A stretch of 20,605 nucleotides of DNA from Rhodocyclaceae bacterium (GTDB lineage: Bacteria > Pseudomonadota > Gammaproteobacteria > Burkholderiales > Rhodocyclaceae): the NCBI GenBank assembly GCA_023253415.1, contig JALRGK010000105.1, positions 1 through 20,605 on the forward strand, read 5' to 3'. The position numbers were made by a program, and so were the translations under genes. Shown here piece after piece: positions 5,616-12,702 of the stretch (position 1 is its first letter; each line of letters begins with the position of its first letter). Below the pieces are notes generated by a model. That model did not search any database and was not told the DNA's origin. It saw only the letters and a program-made list of their open reading frames with translations.

Positions 5616-7263
5616 GATTTTTGTCCTTACGGCGACGGCTGATATATCGGACAGTCCCGTGGAATGCCCCTGCACCGATGGATCCTGCAACAGCCAACCA
5701 GCCCAGGGTGTCAATGATCGGATTGTAGTCTCTACCTGGAATATAAATATCTTTGATCTCTGCAAGACGGTTGTCAGGGTTCCTCGAGTGACACTCGGCG
5801 CACTTCACCACATCTTCCTTCGGTGCAACCATGTGCGTGATGAACCAGTTCATACGCGTTTCTATAAAGCCATATTTGCCGCTGTAAGGTAGCTCGGCAT
5901 ATTCCATACCGGCTTTAATCGATTTGTCGTAGTCGAAGTTTTCCCAGAATGAGGTGTCATCCTTGCCATAGACATGATTCACAATCAATGTCTTGTTGAC
6001 CACATCGTAAGGTTGTTTGCCGATCATCACCTTAAATGGCCATATCCGTGCCTTGGGATCACTGGCCGAGCCTTCAACGGCATTTAGATCAAGGATTTTC
6101 GTGTCATCAATCTTATCTGTGATCGTGACTTGTTTTACGGTGCCGTTGTACCACTTGTAAGTGGGTATGACGTTCTCGCCATACTTAAAATCACCTTTTT
6201 CTGCAGAGTAGATCATATGACCATGTTCATCCTTGATGAACAAAGGCTTGCCATCAGCATCACGTTTACCAGCGGTTGACCAGTCCCAAAGGGTTTTTGT
6301 ACCAATGCCACCGCGGGCAAACGCGGGTATATGGCAGGTTTGGCAGGCAACACGGTTGGTGTGATTGTTAACGACGGTTTCCTTGTGTGGTGCATTGCCG
6401 TGACAGGACTCGCAAGTTGCACGGTTTTTGTCATCTCCAATGGGGGTGTCCATTCCATGCGGGTCTTTTGCCTTGGTTGTATAACGGCTGCCAGACACCT
6501 GATGCTTGTTAAAGGTGTGGCAATCCGCACAACTCATGTTGGCGCCCTCTGAGGACATGTGGACATCAAGCTTTCTGGAGGGTTTGATCAAAGAAGTGTC
6601 AAGATCGCCATGTTTGACAGCATCGCCACCGCCACCATTGAAATGGCAGGCACCGCAATTCTTGCGACCTGGTTTGCCCACGTGTTGGGCAATTTTGGTC
6701 AAATCAGGTGGCTGGATAATCTTGCCGCTGCCTTTAGGAAGCTCGCGTGGCTCATACAGAGGGTGTCCGGCATCTGTGGCAATCTTCTTGTAGGTGCCTG
6801 TCGTGTCGTGGCAGGCTAGGCAATCTACGTTATCCTGATTGGAAAAGTCGTAATTCTTATCTTTCCAGTTATAGCCGGCATGGCAGCTGGTGCAGCGGGG
6901 CTCGTTGGAAAGTATGGATCCACAGAAATTGTTAGCCGCATGCTGCTTACCAAGTTTTCTGCCATCTTGGGGATTTACCGCTTCCCATTTCCAGTGGATG
7001 CTTTCCATCACCTGGTGACCCGCCATGTTATGACATTGCAGACAGGCCTTGGTAACTTCTGGACCTGTTTTGAAAGGTCCCTTGAGTGCGGGGAGGGTGC
7101 TGTGGTCAGTAGTTGATGCGGGAAGCTTGCTATTGCCTGCAAAAGACACGTCGACACTGTTAGTTGTCGTTAAGGCGGGGGTTGCAATCACGCCAGTGCT
7201 ACTAGCTAACACGGTTAACGTGACGGCCAAGCCTAATGCGACTCTAAAGATTGGGTATTTCAT
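5608..7263 (-). CDS. otr: octaheme c-type cytochrome, tetrathionate reductase (Otr) family
   Basis: A 551-residue exported multihaem cytochrome. A signal peptide (about 1-28) precedes exactly eight CXXCH motifs: CLQCH 74, CTSCH 124, CLACH 148, CGACH 203, CADCH 245, CESCH 284, CQTCH 307, CAECH 488. Motif number and spacing, and the long haem-free stretch 312-487, fit the Otr family, whose Shewanella member reduces tetrathionate, nitrite and hydroxylamine in vitro. Lys159-Lys160, just after the third motif, is where a lysine haem ligand would be expected; I could not align it. A C-terminal helix (about 519-536, then RRRKDK) should anchor it facing the periplasm. The downstream cytochrome b overlaps its stop. 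The ATG at 7263 is chosen for the signal peptide; longer forms would include the FNR-type promoter. The substrate is inferred, not proven. Confidence 0.88.
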   Translation of the reverse strand: MKYPIFRVALGLAVTLTVLASSTGVIATPALTTTNSVDVSFAGNSKLPASTTDHSTLPALKGPFKTGPEVTKACLQCHNMAGHQVMESIHWKWEAVNPQDGRKLGKQHAANNFCGSILSNEPRCTSCHAGYNWKDKNYDFSNQDNVDCLACHDTTGTYKKIATDAGHPLYEPRELPKGSGKIIQPPDLTKIAQHVGKPGRKNCGACHFNGGGGDAVKHGDLDTSLIKPSRKLDVHMSSEGANMSCADCHTFNKHQVSGSRYTTKAKDPHGMDTPIGDDKNRATCESCHGNAPHKETVVNNHTNRVACQTCHIPAFARGGIGTKTLWDWSTAGKRDADGKPLFIKDEHGHMIYSAEKGDFKYGENVIPTYKWYNGTVKQVTITDKIDDTKILDLNAVEGSASDPKARIWPFKVMIGKQPYDVVNKTLIVNHVYGKDDTSFWENFDYDKSIKAGMEYAELPYSGKYGFIETRMNWFITHMVAPKEDVVKCAECHSRNPDNRLAEIKDIYIPGRDYNPIIDTLGWLAVAGSIGAGAFHGTVRYISRRRKDKNHD

Positions 7264-7285
7264 CACGACCCTACGATATATAAAA

Positions 7286-7314
7286 ACGTATATCGATTGT
7301 ACGACAGTATACGT
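7286..7314. promoter_or_regulatory. inverted repeat flanking the -10 of the otr promoter
   Basis: ACGTATA (7286-7292) and TATACGT (7308-7314) are perfect 7-base inverted arms with a 15-base spacer containing the proposed -10. A second inverted pair, CGATATA (7274-7280) and TATATCG (7289-7295), overlaps the predicted start point. Placement suggests an additional operator or a leader structure. No known regulator is assigned. Confidence 0.4.
7296..7301 (-). promoter_or_regulatory. -10 element of the otr promoter
   Basis: On the minus strand this is TACAAT (five of six to TATAAT). It sits at exactly -12 to -7 if the FNR box at 7324-7337 is centred at -41.5, which predicts a transcript start near 7289 and a 26-base leader before the otr ATG. 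This is class II FNR-promoter geometry. Confidence 0.7.
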
Positions 7315-7323
7315 AAATGCATA

Positions 7324-7337
7324 TTGATGTAGATCAA
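7324..7337 (-). promoter_or_regulatory. FNR box upstream of otr
   Basis: TTGAT-N4-ATCAA, a perfect match to the FNR consensus (minus strand TTGATCTACATCAA). It lies 61 bases upstream of the otr start, with a correctly spaced -10. An FNR protein with the matching recognition residues is encoded at 10504-11283. Confidence 0.88.
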
Positions 7338-7416
7338 TAAATCGGGTGTTTTTTAGAGAACAGGTAGAAACCAGGACAAAGGGTCTGATGCGCGAACCCT
7401 CCGCCTTGGTCATCGC

Positions 7417-7435
7417 GGCTCGTCAAAGACGAGCC
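7417..7435. other. perfect hairpin directly after the rhodanese stop
   Basis: GGCTCGTC and GACGAGCC form an 8-bp stem with a three-base loop, starting one base past the rhodanese stop on the minus strand. No T-run follows on that strand, so termination may be inefficient or factor-assisted. It may instead stabilise the 3' end or allow read-through to otr. Confidence 0.5.
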
Positions 7436-7436
7436 A

Positions 7437-7817
7437 TCATTCGAACGATAGTGATTTTGGTGTTTCTGTTGGTAGGCCGCTCGCACACCATGCGTCAAAT
7501 CCACCGGCAACACTTCTGACATTTGAAAAGCCGAGTTTTTGTAGGGCTTCCGCTGCCAGCGCCGCGCGGCCACTTGTTTTGCAGTAAATGAGAATTTCTC
7601 GTTGACGATCCGTCAGGGTAGGTTCCTGGCTCATGCGAAATTCCAGAATGCCTCTTGGAATATTTGTGGCTGATGGCAAGTGGCCAAGTTGGTATTCTTC
7701 AGGTTCTCTGACGTCTAGAACCAAGGGTTTTGCAGCTAATGCTGAAAGTGCATCCTCTAATGAAATCTCATAAATATGCTGCTTAGCTTCAAGCACGAGG
7801 TCGTGTGCAGTTTTCAT
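7437..7817 (-). CDS. single-domain rhodanese sulfurtransferase
   Basis: A 126-residue protein with one rhodanese domain: the entry motif PLVLDVREPEEYQLGHLPSA (31-50), NIPRG, and active-site loop CKTSGR with catalytic Cys79, then the C-terminal VAGGFDAW. Rhodaneses move sulfane sulfur from donors such as thiosulfate or persulfides. No signal peptide is visible, so it should be cytoplasmic. The ATG at 7817 is preceded by AAGGAA; an upstream in-frame ATG at 7856 would place the FNR-like box inside the gene and is rejected. It lies between the two multihaem sulfur cytochrome genes, pointing to a part in thiosulfate/tetrathionate metabolism (inference). Confidence 0.9.
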   Translation of the reverse strand: MKTAHDLVLEAKQHIYEISLEDALSALAAKPLVLDVREPEEYQLGHLPSATNIPRGILEFRMSQEPTLTDRQREILIYCKTSGRAALAAEALQKLGFSNVRSVAGGFDAWCASGLPTETPKSLSFE

Positions 7818-7832
7818 GTCTGTTCCTTTTGT

Positions 7833-7846
7833 TTGATCTACGTCAA
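7833..7846 (+). promoter_or_regulatory. FNR-like box upstream of the pentaheme cytochrome gene
   Basis: TTGATCTACGTCAA, one base from the perfect TTGAT-N4-ATCAA. It differs from the otr box (minus strand TTGATCTACATCAA) at a single position, the spacer CTAC included. If centred at -41.5 for the plus strand, a weak -10 (GCTAAT or TAATAG, 7868-7875) is near the right place. It also lies just upstream of the rhodanese start, so it may affect both directions. Confidence 0.7.
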
Positions 7847-7940
7847 AAAATTGCAAAAAAGATTGGGGCTAATAGTATTTCGCCAAACAATATATAAACA
7901 ACGATAGTAACATCGGCCTACCTAAAATGTGAGGTCAGTA

Positions 7941-9977
7941 ATGAAAATCTATCGTTTGACGGCTTTCTTTGCCGTTTTCATCTTGTACGGGACTGCCAAT
8001 GCGGCCTCTCCACAGCTTGAAGCAAGCCAGGCAGATCAAGTCAAGCGAGGTGCCTATCTGTCTACCTTGGGTGACTGCGTTGCTTGTCATACAAAAGCTG
8101 GTGGTAAACCTATGGCGGGTGGTCTAGAGCTCAAAACCCCTTTCGGTAAACTGTACTCTACAAACATAACCCCGGATAGGAAAACTGGGATCGGGAGTTA
8201 TTCATTTGAGCAATTTGATCGTGCAATGCGAAATGGGGTTGCAGCAGACGGTCATAATCTCTACCCGGCAATGCCATATCCGTCATACGCAAAGATGTCA
8301 GAGGATGATATGCGTGCGCTGTATGTGTACATGATGAAGGGTGTCGAGCCCGTTGAACAGGTGAATCAGGCTAATGATATGAAATGGCCATTCAGCATGC
8401 GTTGGGGCCTTTCAATATGGAACAAGTTGTTTTTGGATCAAAGCAAATTTGTGGAAGATCAATCTAAAGGTGAAGCTTGGAACCGTGGTGCGTATATCGT
8501 CCAAGGTCTAGGCCATTGCGGCTCCTGTCATACACCGCGTGGTTTGGCGTTCCAGGAGAAGACTATGAGTCAATCCGGCAAAGATGGTCACCTGTTTCTG
8601 GCGGGCTCAACGGTGGATGCATGGCATGCAGTTAGTTTAAGAGATATTTGGACAGAGTCTGATATCGTTGAGTTTCTAAAAACTGGTCAAAACAAGCATG
8701 CGACAGCATTTGGCACGATGACTGAAGTCATCGGATTAAGTACACAGCATTTTACGGATACTGATCTTAAGGCGATTGCAACATATCTCAAGTCGTTGCC
8801 ATCAAATACTAAAAAGGAAAGCCTGGCGGCTAAACCTGCTTTTGTGGCTCAGGCCGTTGGGGATAAACTGTACAAGACGCCTGGCGGTCTTGGTTATGAC
8901 CAATTTTGCGCGACTTGCCATCGTAAAGACGGCTTGGGGGTGCCAGGATTGTTCCCACCGCTTGCCGGAAACCGGTCAATTCTGTCTGATGATCCTACGT
9001 CAGCAATCCACGTCACTATTAGCGGATGGAAATCGGCATCTACGAAAGATAAACCACGAGTTGTTGGAATGCCGGAATTTGGTCAACTGACGGATGAAGA
9101 GCTTGCAGACATCATCACATTCATGAGAACAACATGGGGTAATCAGGCATCGCACGTTAATGCTAGTCAGGTAAAGAAAGTGCGTGATCAACTTGATTTG
9201 TCGAAGCCGGAACAGACTAAGTTTTCAACGCCAAGGTTTTCATCAATGTTGGAAACTGCAAATGCTGATCAGGTTATTTATGGCATGCGTCTAATGACCG
9301 AAACCAAAGCATTACTGCCGGACAATGTTGGTAATGGGCTTAATTGTAGTAGCTGTCATCTGAATGGAGGGACAGTCGCCAAAGCCTCACCGTTTGTTGG
9401 CGTTGCAGCTCAGTTTCCACGCTATGCTGCCCGTGCGGGGCGCGAAATTGATTTGCAAGATCGAATTAATGGCTGCTTTAAACGTTCCATGAACGGGAAG
9501 CCCGTGCCTAAAAAATCCAAAGAAATGCAGGCTATGGTTGCTTATTTTAAGTGGATGAACAACGGGTACAAGATGGACGAAAAAATACCGGGTCGGGGTA
9601 TTGGCAAGATTGATAACTCGATCATTCCCGATCCGAAAAATGGCAAGAAAATCTATGAGGCACAATGTGCTGTTTGCCATGGTAGTAATGGGCAAGGCGT
9701 TCAGAAGCCTGATGGTTCGTATATCTTCCCAGCGGTATGGGGAGAGGACTCTTTCAACATCGGCGCAGGTATGGCACGTACCTACACAGCAGCGGCTTTC
9801 ATAAAGAGCAATATGCCAATGGGGCACTCAACTAAATTCCCTTTAGGTCACGGAGGCCTTTCGGATCAGGAAGCTGTTGATGTTGCTGAGTATTTCTCAC
9901 ATATTAAGCGACCTGACTTTCCTGAAAAAGTAAACGATTGGCCAAACGGTGAAAAACCCAAAGATGCCCGCTATTAA
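7941..9977 (+). CDS. pentaheme cytochrome c: triheme AdhB-like domain fused to TsdA-like thiosulfate dehydrogenase/tetrathionate reductase
   Basis: A 678-residue exported protein with signal peptide 1-21 (ending TANA-ASP) and five CXXCH motifs. The N-terminal part (about 30-400) has CVACH 46, CGSCH 193 and CATCH 323 and carries sequence typical of the triheme subunit of alcohol/gluconate dehydrogenases (GGKPMAGG, STNITPD, YPAMPYPSYAKMS), which pass electrons to ubiquinone. The C-terminal part (about 430-660) is TsdA-like: CSSCH 469, RINGCFKRSMNGKPVP with Cys512 as the expected haem ligand at the active site, CAVCH 576 and SNMPMG (Asn624-Met625) as the second-haem ligand region. TsdA interconverts thiosulfate and tetrathionate in the periplasm. 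GAGG six bases before ATG 7941 sets the start; the in-frame GTG at 7929 is too early for the signal peptide. No PQQ-dehydrogenase subunit is nearby. Reaction direction is unknown. Confidence 0.87.
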   Translation: MKIYRLTAFFAVFILYGTANAASPQLEASQADQVKRGAYLSTLGDCVACHTKAGGKPMAGGLELKTPFGKLYSTNITPDRKTGIGSYSFEQFDRAMRNGVAADGHNLYPAMPYPSYAKMSEDDMRALYVYMMKGVEPVEQVNQANDMKWPFSMRWGLSIWNKLFLDQSKFVEDQSKGEAWNRGAYIVQGLGHCGSCHTPRGLAFQEKTMSQSGKDGHLFLAGSTVDAWHAVSLRDIWTESDIVEFLKTGQNKHATAFGTMTEVIGLSTQHFTDTDLKAIATYLKSLPSNTKKESLAAKPAFVAQAVGDKLYKTPGGLGYDQFCATCHRKDGLGVPGLFPPLAGNRSILSDDPTSAIHVTISGWKSASTKDKPRVVGMPEFGQLTDEELADIITFMRTTWGNQASHVNASQVKKVRDQLDLSKPEQTKFSTPRFSSMLETANADQVIYGMRLMTETKALLPDNVGNGLNCSSCHLNGGTVAKASPFVGVAAQFPRYAARAGREIDLQDRINGCFKRSMNGKPVPKKSKEMQAMVAYFKWMNNGYKMDEKIPGRGIGKIDNSIIPDPKNGKKIYEAQCAVCHGSNGQGVQKPDGSYIFPAVWGEDSFNIGAGMARTYTAAAFIKSNMPMGHSTKFPLGHGGLSDQEAVDVAEYFSHIKRPDFPEKVNDWPNGEKPKDARY

Positions 9978-9995
9978 CGTGATGCATTAGGAATG

Positions 9996-10030
9996 AAAAG
10001 CCCGGCCAGTTGAAACTGAGCCGGGCTTTT
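9996..10030. terminator. strong bidirectional terminator
   Basis: AAAAGCCCGGC (9996-10006) pairs with GCCGGGCTTTT (10020-10030). CAGT/ACTG extends the stem to a TGAA loop, with one bulged A. A-tract and T-tract flank it, so it serves both the pentaheme gene (plus) and the usp-fnr transcript (minus), which converge here. Confidence 0.92.
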
Positions 10031-10049
10031 TCGTTATGCGTGTTGTGTA

Positions 10050-10493
10050 TTAGCGATAGACGAGTACCGGGATTTTCGAGTGTGTCAGTACCTTCTGGGT
10101 TTCGCTACCAAGTAACAGCCCGGTGATTCCCCGACGGCCATGTGAAGCCATAAAAATCAGATCGCACTGTTTTTGCTCGGCCGTGCTGATGATTACGTCA
10201 TAAGGCACATCGCTGGTTTCCGTCACCGTTGTGGTGGTAACACCGGCAGCGGCACAGATTTCTTCAGCAGATTTGAGGTTGCGATGGGCAATGGTATTGG
10301 TCAGTTTGCTGAATTCTTCTGGGGTGGTGGGGTCAATCATGGCACCGTCACCATAGTAGCTCACGGGATATTCAGGTTTGACGAAGAGCAATGTCACTAA
10401 AGCCCGGATCTCGCTGGCGAATTCAGCGCCTTTGCGGACGGCCATCAGCGAAAGTTCTGAGCCATCAATGGGTATGAGCAGATGCTTGAACAT
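10050..10493 (-). CDS. universal stress protein, UspA family
   Basis: A 147-residue single-domain Usp: MFKHLLIPIDGSE start, and the nucleotide-binding loop SHGRRGITGLLLGS near the C-terminus followed by KVLTHSKIPVLVYR. The loop indicates the ATP-binding class. Another in-frame ATG lies nine bases earlier (10502), but AGGA is eight bases before the 10493 start, which is preferred. It begins 10 bases after the fnr stop, so the two are probably one transcript. Many Usp genes are induced by oxygen limitation. The specific role is unknown. Confidence 0.93.
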   Translation of the reverse strand: MFKHLLIPIDGSELSLMAVRKGAEFASEIRALVTLLFVKPEYPVSYYGDGAMIDPTTPEEFSKLTNTIAHRNLKSAEEICAAAGVTTTTVTETSDVPYDVIISTAEQKQCDLIFMASHGRRGITGLLLGSETQKVLTHSKIPVLVYR

Positions 10494-10503
10494 GGTATTC
10501 ATC

Positions 10504-11283
10504 CTAGTGAGGGTGTTTGCCAGAAGCGATAAGCGCTAGTGCTTCAGGGTTGGTCACGTGAAGGTGGCGCGTTTGAACATCAACGAGGCCATCTTCCTGG
10601 AAGCGAGAGAAGAGCCGCGAAACGGTTTCTAATGAGAGCCCCAGATAACTGCCGATTTCTTCCCGTGTCATTCTTAAAACGAATGAGTTAGGGGAGTAAC
10701 CCAATGCCGCGAATCGTTTACCCAGATCCATCAGAAATGCAGCAAGGCGGGACTCGGAGCGGAGGTTGGCCAGGATCTGGAATGCTGTTTGATCCTGAAC
10801 AATCCGTTGGCTCATCAGTTTATTGAGATGGGCATGTAGCGTTGGGAGGTTGCTGGCTAATTCATCCACGCTGCCGTAGGGCACCATGCATACCTCGCTG
10901 CCTTCCAGCGCGATCGCCTGGCAGGCATGAAAGCCACTGCCAATACCGTCTAGACCAAGAATTTCACCGGTCATTTGAAAGCCGGTAATCTGATCACGTT
11001 GCTGTTGGCTGGGCAGCAAGGTCTTGAAAAAACCACTTCGCACAGCATAGATTGCATTGAAAGGTTCGCCCACTTCATAGAGCGCTTCACCCCGCTTGAG
11101 TCGGCGTCTGGTCGGGAACCACTGCTCCAGTGATTCCAGCTGCGCTGTGTTCAGCGCGGGCGGATGACAGACGGGGTTCATGTCACAATGCTGGCAATGT
11201 GCCTTGGCTTCCGCAACAAGACCCTGCAGATCGTTGCCACACGATGAACTCTGGCAATTCTGTTGTTCTGGCTTTGTAGACAT
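10504..11283 (-). CDS. fnr: FNR-type oxygen-sensing transcription factor
   Basis: A 259-residue Crp/Fnr regulator. Iron-sulfur ligands are C-X2-C-X5-C at Cys30, Cys33 and Cys39 plus Cys132 (GSEVCMVP), as in E. coli FNR. The cyclic-nucleotide-like fold runs about 45-160, the dimer helix about 150-175, and the recognition helix LETVSRLFSRF at 218-228 has Glu219, Ser222 and Arg223, which read TTGAT half-sites. It should therefore be active without oxygen and bind the boxes at 7324-7337 and 7833-7846. Two additional N-terminal cysteines (Cys10, Cys15) are not part of the standard cluster. The start lacks a Shine-Dalgarno and lies 11 bases from the divergent hemN start. It is probably co-transcribed with the downstream usp gene. 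Confidence 0.95.
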   Translation of the reverse strand: MSTKPEQQNCQSSSCGNDLQGLVAEAKAHCQHCDMNPVCHPPALNTAQLESLEQWFPTRRRLKRGEALYEVGEPFNAIYAVRSGFFKTLLPSQQQRDQITGFQMTGEILGLDGIGSGFHACQAIALEGSEVCMVPYGSVDELASNLPTLHAHLNKLMSQRIVQDQTAFQILANLRSESRLAAFLMDLGKRFAALGYSPNSFVLRMTREEIGSYLGLSLETVSRLFSRFQEDGLVDVQTRHLHVTNPEALALIASGKHPH

Positions 11284-11288
11284 ATAAT
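11260..11288 (+). promoter_or_regulatory. candidate hemN promoter
   Basis: A perfect TATAAT at 11283-11288 has CTGTTG (11260-11265, weak -35) 17 bases upstream. The hexamer ends six bases before the hemN ATG (11295), so the expected transcript start coincides with the start codon. The promoter lies within the first codons of the divergent fnr gene. Confidence 0.55.
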
Positions 11289-11294
11289 TATGCT

Positions 11295-12695
11295 ATGAAC
11301 AATTCAACTCATTCTCTGGTGGATCGCGATCTCTGTCGACGTTTTGACATTAGCGGACCACGCTATACATCGTACCCGACGGCTGACCGGTTTGAATCTA
11401 ATCCCGGCCATCAGTTGCTGGTTGATGCTTTGCAGCAACGCCCCGCGTCTGATCAGCCGCTTTCATTATATGTCCATCTCCCGTTCTGTAGCACGGTCTG
11501 CTACTACTGCGGGTGTAACAAGGTCATCACCAAGGATCACAACAAATCCTCGCGCTATCTGGATTATCTGGAGCGTGAAGTTGATATGCAGCTGGCATCG
11601 TTGGCTGGTTCGAGGCAGGTCGCCCAGTTGCACTGGGGGGGAGGTACCCCAACCTTCCTCTCCGATGAGGAAATGATGCGATTGATGGGGATTCTGCGTA
11701 GCCGCTTCGAGTTTTTGCCGGATGGTGAGTATTCGATCGAAATTGATCCTCGTTCCGTGGATCCTCGGCGCGCCCATCTGCTGGCTGAACTGGGCTTTAA
11801 CCGGATGAGTCTTGGGATTCAGGATTTTGATCCGCAGGTTCAAGAGGCCGTGAACCGGCATCAGACGTTCGAGCAAACGCGTGATGTGCTGCTTGCTGCC
11901 CGTGATGCGGGTTTTAAGTCTGTATCGGTTGATCTGATCTACGGGCTGCCACGTCAGACCCTGGAAGGTTTTCGAGCAACGCTGGAGAAAACGCTCAGCC
12001 TTTTGCCCGACCGGATTGCGTTGTACAGCTATGCGCACCTGCCTCAAATCTTTATGCCACAACGCAGGATTCATGAGACCGAGCTGCCTAAAGCCGAAGA
12101 GAAACTGTCCCTTATGGCCATGGCAATTGAAACGCTGGTTGACGCCGGTTACGTCTTCATCGGGATGGATCACTTTGCCCGACCGGATGACGAACTGGCG
12201 TTGGCGCAACAGGCCGGAAAACTGCATCGCAACTTCCAGGGCTATTCGACACATGCCGAACTTGATCTGCTGGCCTTTGGCGTATCGGCCATTGCCAAGG
12301 TCGGCCCGGTGTATGCACAAAACGCAAAAACTTTGGATGACTATTATGGTGATCTGGACGCGGGGCATCTCCCCGTGCGTCGTGGTTACCGGATGAATGA
12401 CGACGACGCACTACGCCGCGCCGTGATTCAGGAGCTGATGTGCCACTTCGGCCTTGATTTCGCCAAGGTCTCCCAGTCGTGGTCCATCGATTTTGCCAGT
12501 TACTTTGCCGATGCACTCGAACAGCTACAGCCACTGGCCGAGGCGGGCCTTTTGCAGATCAGCGCACAGCGTATTGACGTAATGCCCAAGGGCCGTTTGC
12601 TTGTGCGCATCCTTGCGATGGCTTTTGATGCATATCTCCAGGCAGACCGGAAAAAAGCCCCGGAAGGGCGGCAACGTTATTCGCGCGTGATCTAA
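11295..12695 (+). CDS. hemN: oxygen-independent coproporphyrinogen III oxidase
   Basis: A 466-residue radical SAM enzyme that converts coproporphyrinogen III to protoporphyrinogen IX without oxygen, in haem synthesis. The cluster motif is Cys65-X3-Cys69-X2-Cys72-X-Cys74 (CSTVCYYCGC). Also present are the N-terminal SGPRYTSYPTA, LHWGGGTPT, YGLPRQT, FIGMDHFARPDDELA and a C-terminal YSRVI ending, all as in E. coli HemN. No Shine-Dalgarno precedes the ATG, and a TATAAT box ends six bases before it, suggesting a leaderless message. Divergent pairing with fnr is common; haem supply would serve the many cytochromes encoded to the left. The SafE-like gene follows after seven bases. Confidence 0.97.
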   Translation: MNNSTHSLVDRDLCRRFDISGPRYTSYPTADRFESNPGHQLLVDALQQRPASDQPLSLYVHLPFCSTVCYYCGCNKVITKDHNKSSRYLDYLEREVDMQLASLAGSRQVAQLHWGGGTPTFLSDEEMMRLMGILRSRFEFLPDGEYSIEIDPRSVDPRRAHLLAELGFNRMSLGIQDFDPQVQEAVNRHQTFEQTRDVLLAARDAGFKSVSVDLIYGLPRQTLEGFRATLEKTLSLLPDRIALYSYAHLPQIFMPQRRIHETELPKAEEKLSLMAMAIETLVDAGYVFIGMDHFARPDDELALAQQAGKLHRNFQGYSTHAELDLLAFGVSAIAKVGPVYAQNAKTLDDYYGDLDAGHLPVRRGYRMNDDDALRRAVIQELMCHFGLDFAKVSQSWSIDFASYFADALEQLQPLAEAGLLQISAQRIDVMPKGRLLVRILAMAFDAYLQADRKKAPEGRQRYSRVI

Positions 12696-12702
12696 CACGG
12701 CA

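Noticed and set aside
5616..5765. Longer N-terminus for the cytochrome b gene
   Set aside because: The additional 50 residues lie wholly inside otr in another frame and have no family similarity; homologous sequence starts at MTNQQPRIYIYKRYERFWHW.
7264..7413. Longer N-terminus for otr
   Set aside because: It would put residues before the signal peptide and include the FNR box and -10.
11466..12368. 300-residue minus-strand open frame opposite hemN
   Set aside because: It is antisense to a fully conserved hemN, has no recognisable domain, and lacks a ribosome site. It is a codon-usage shadow.
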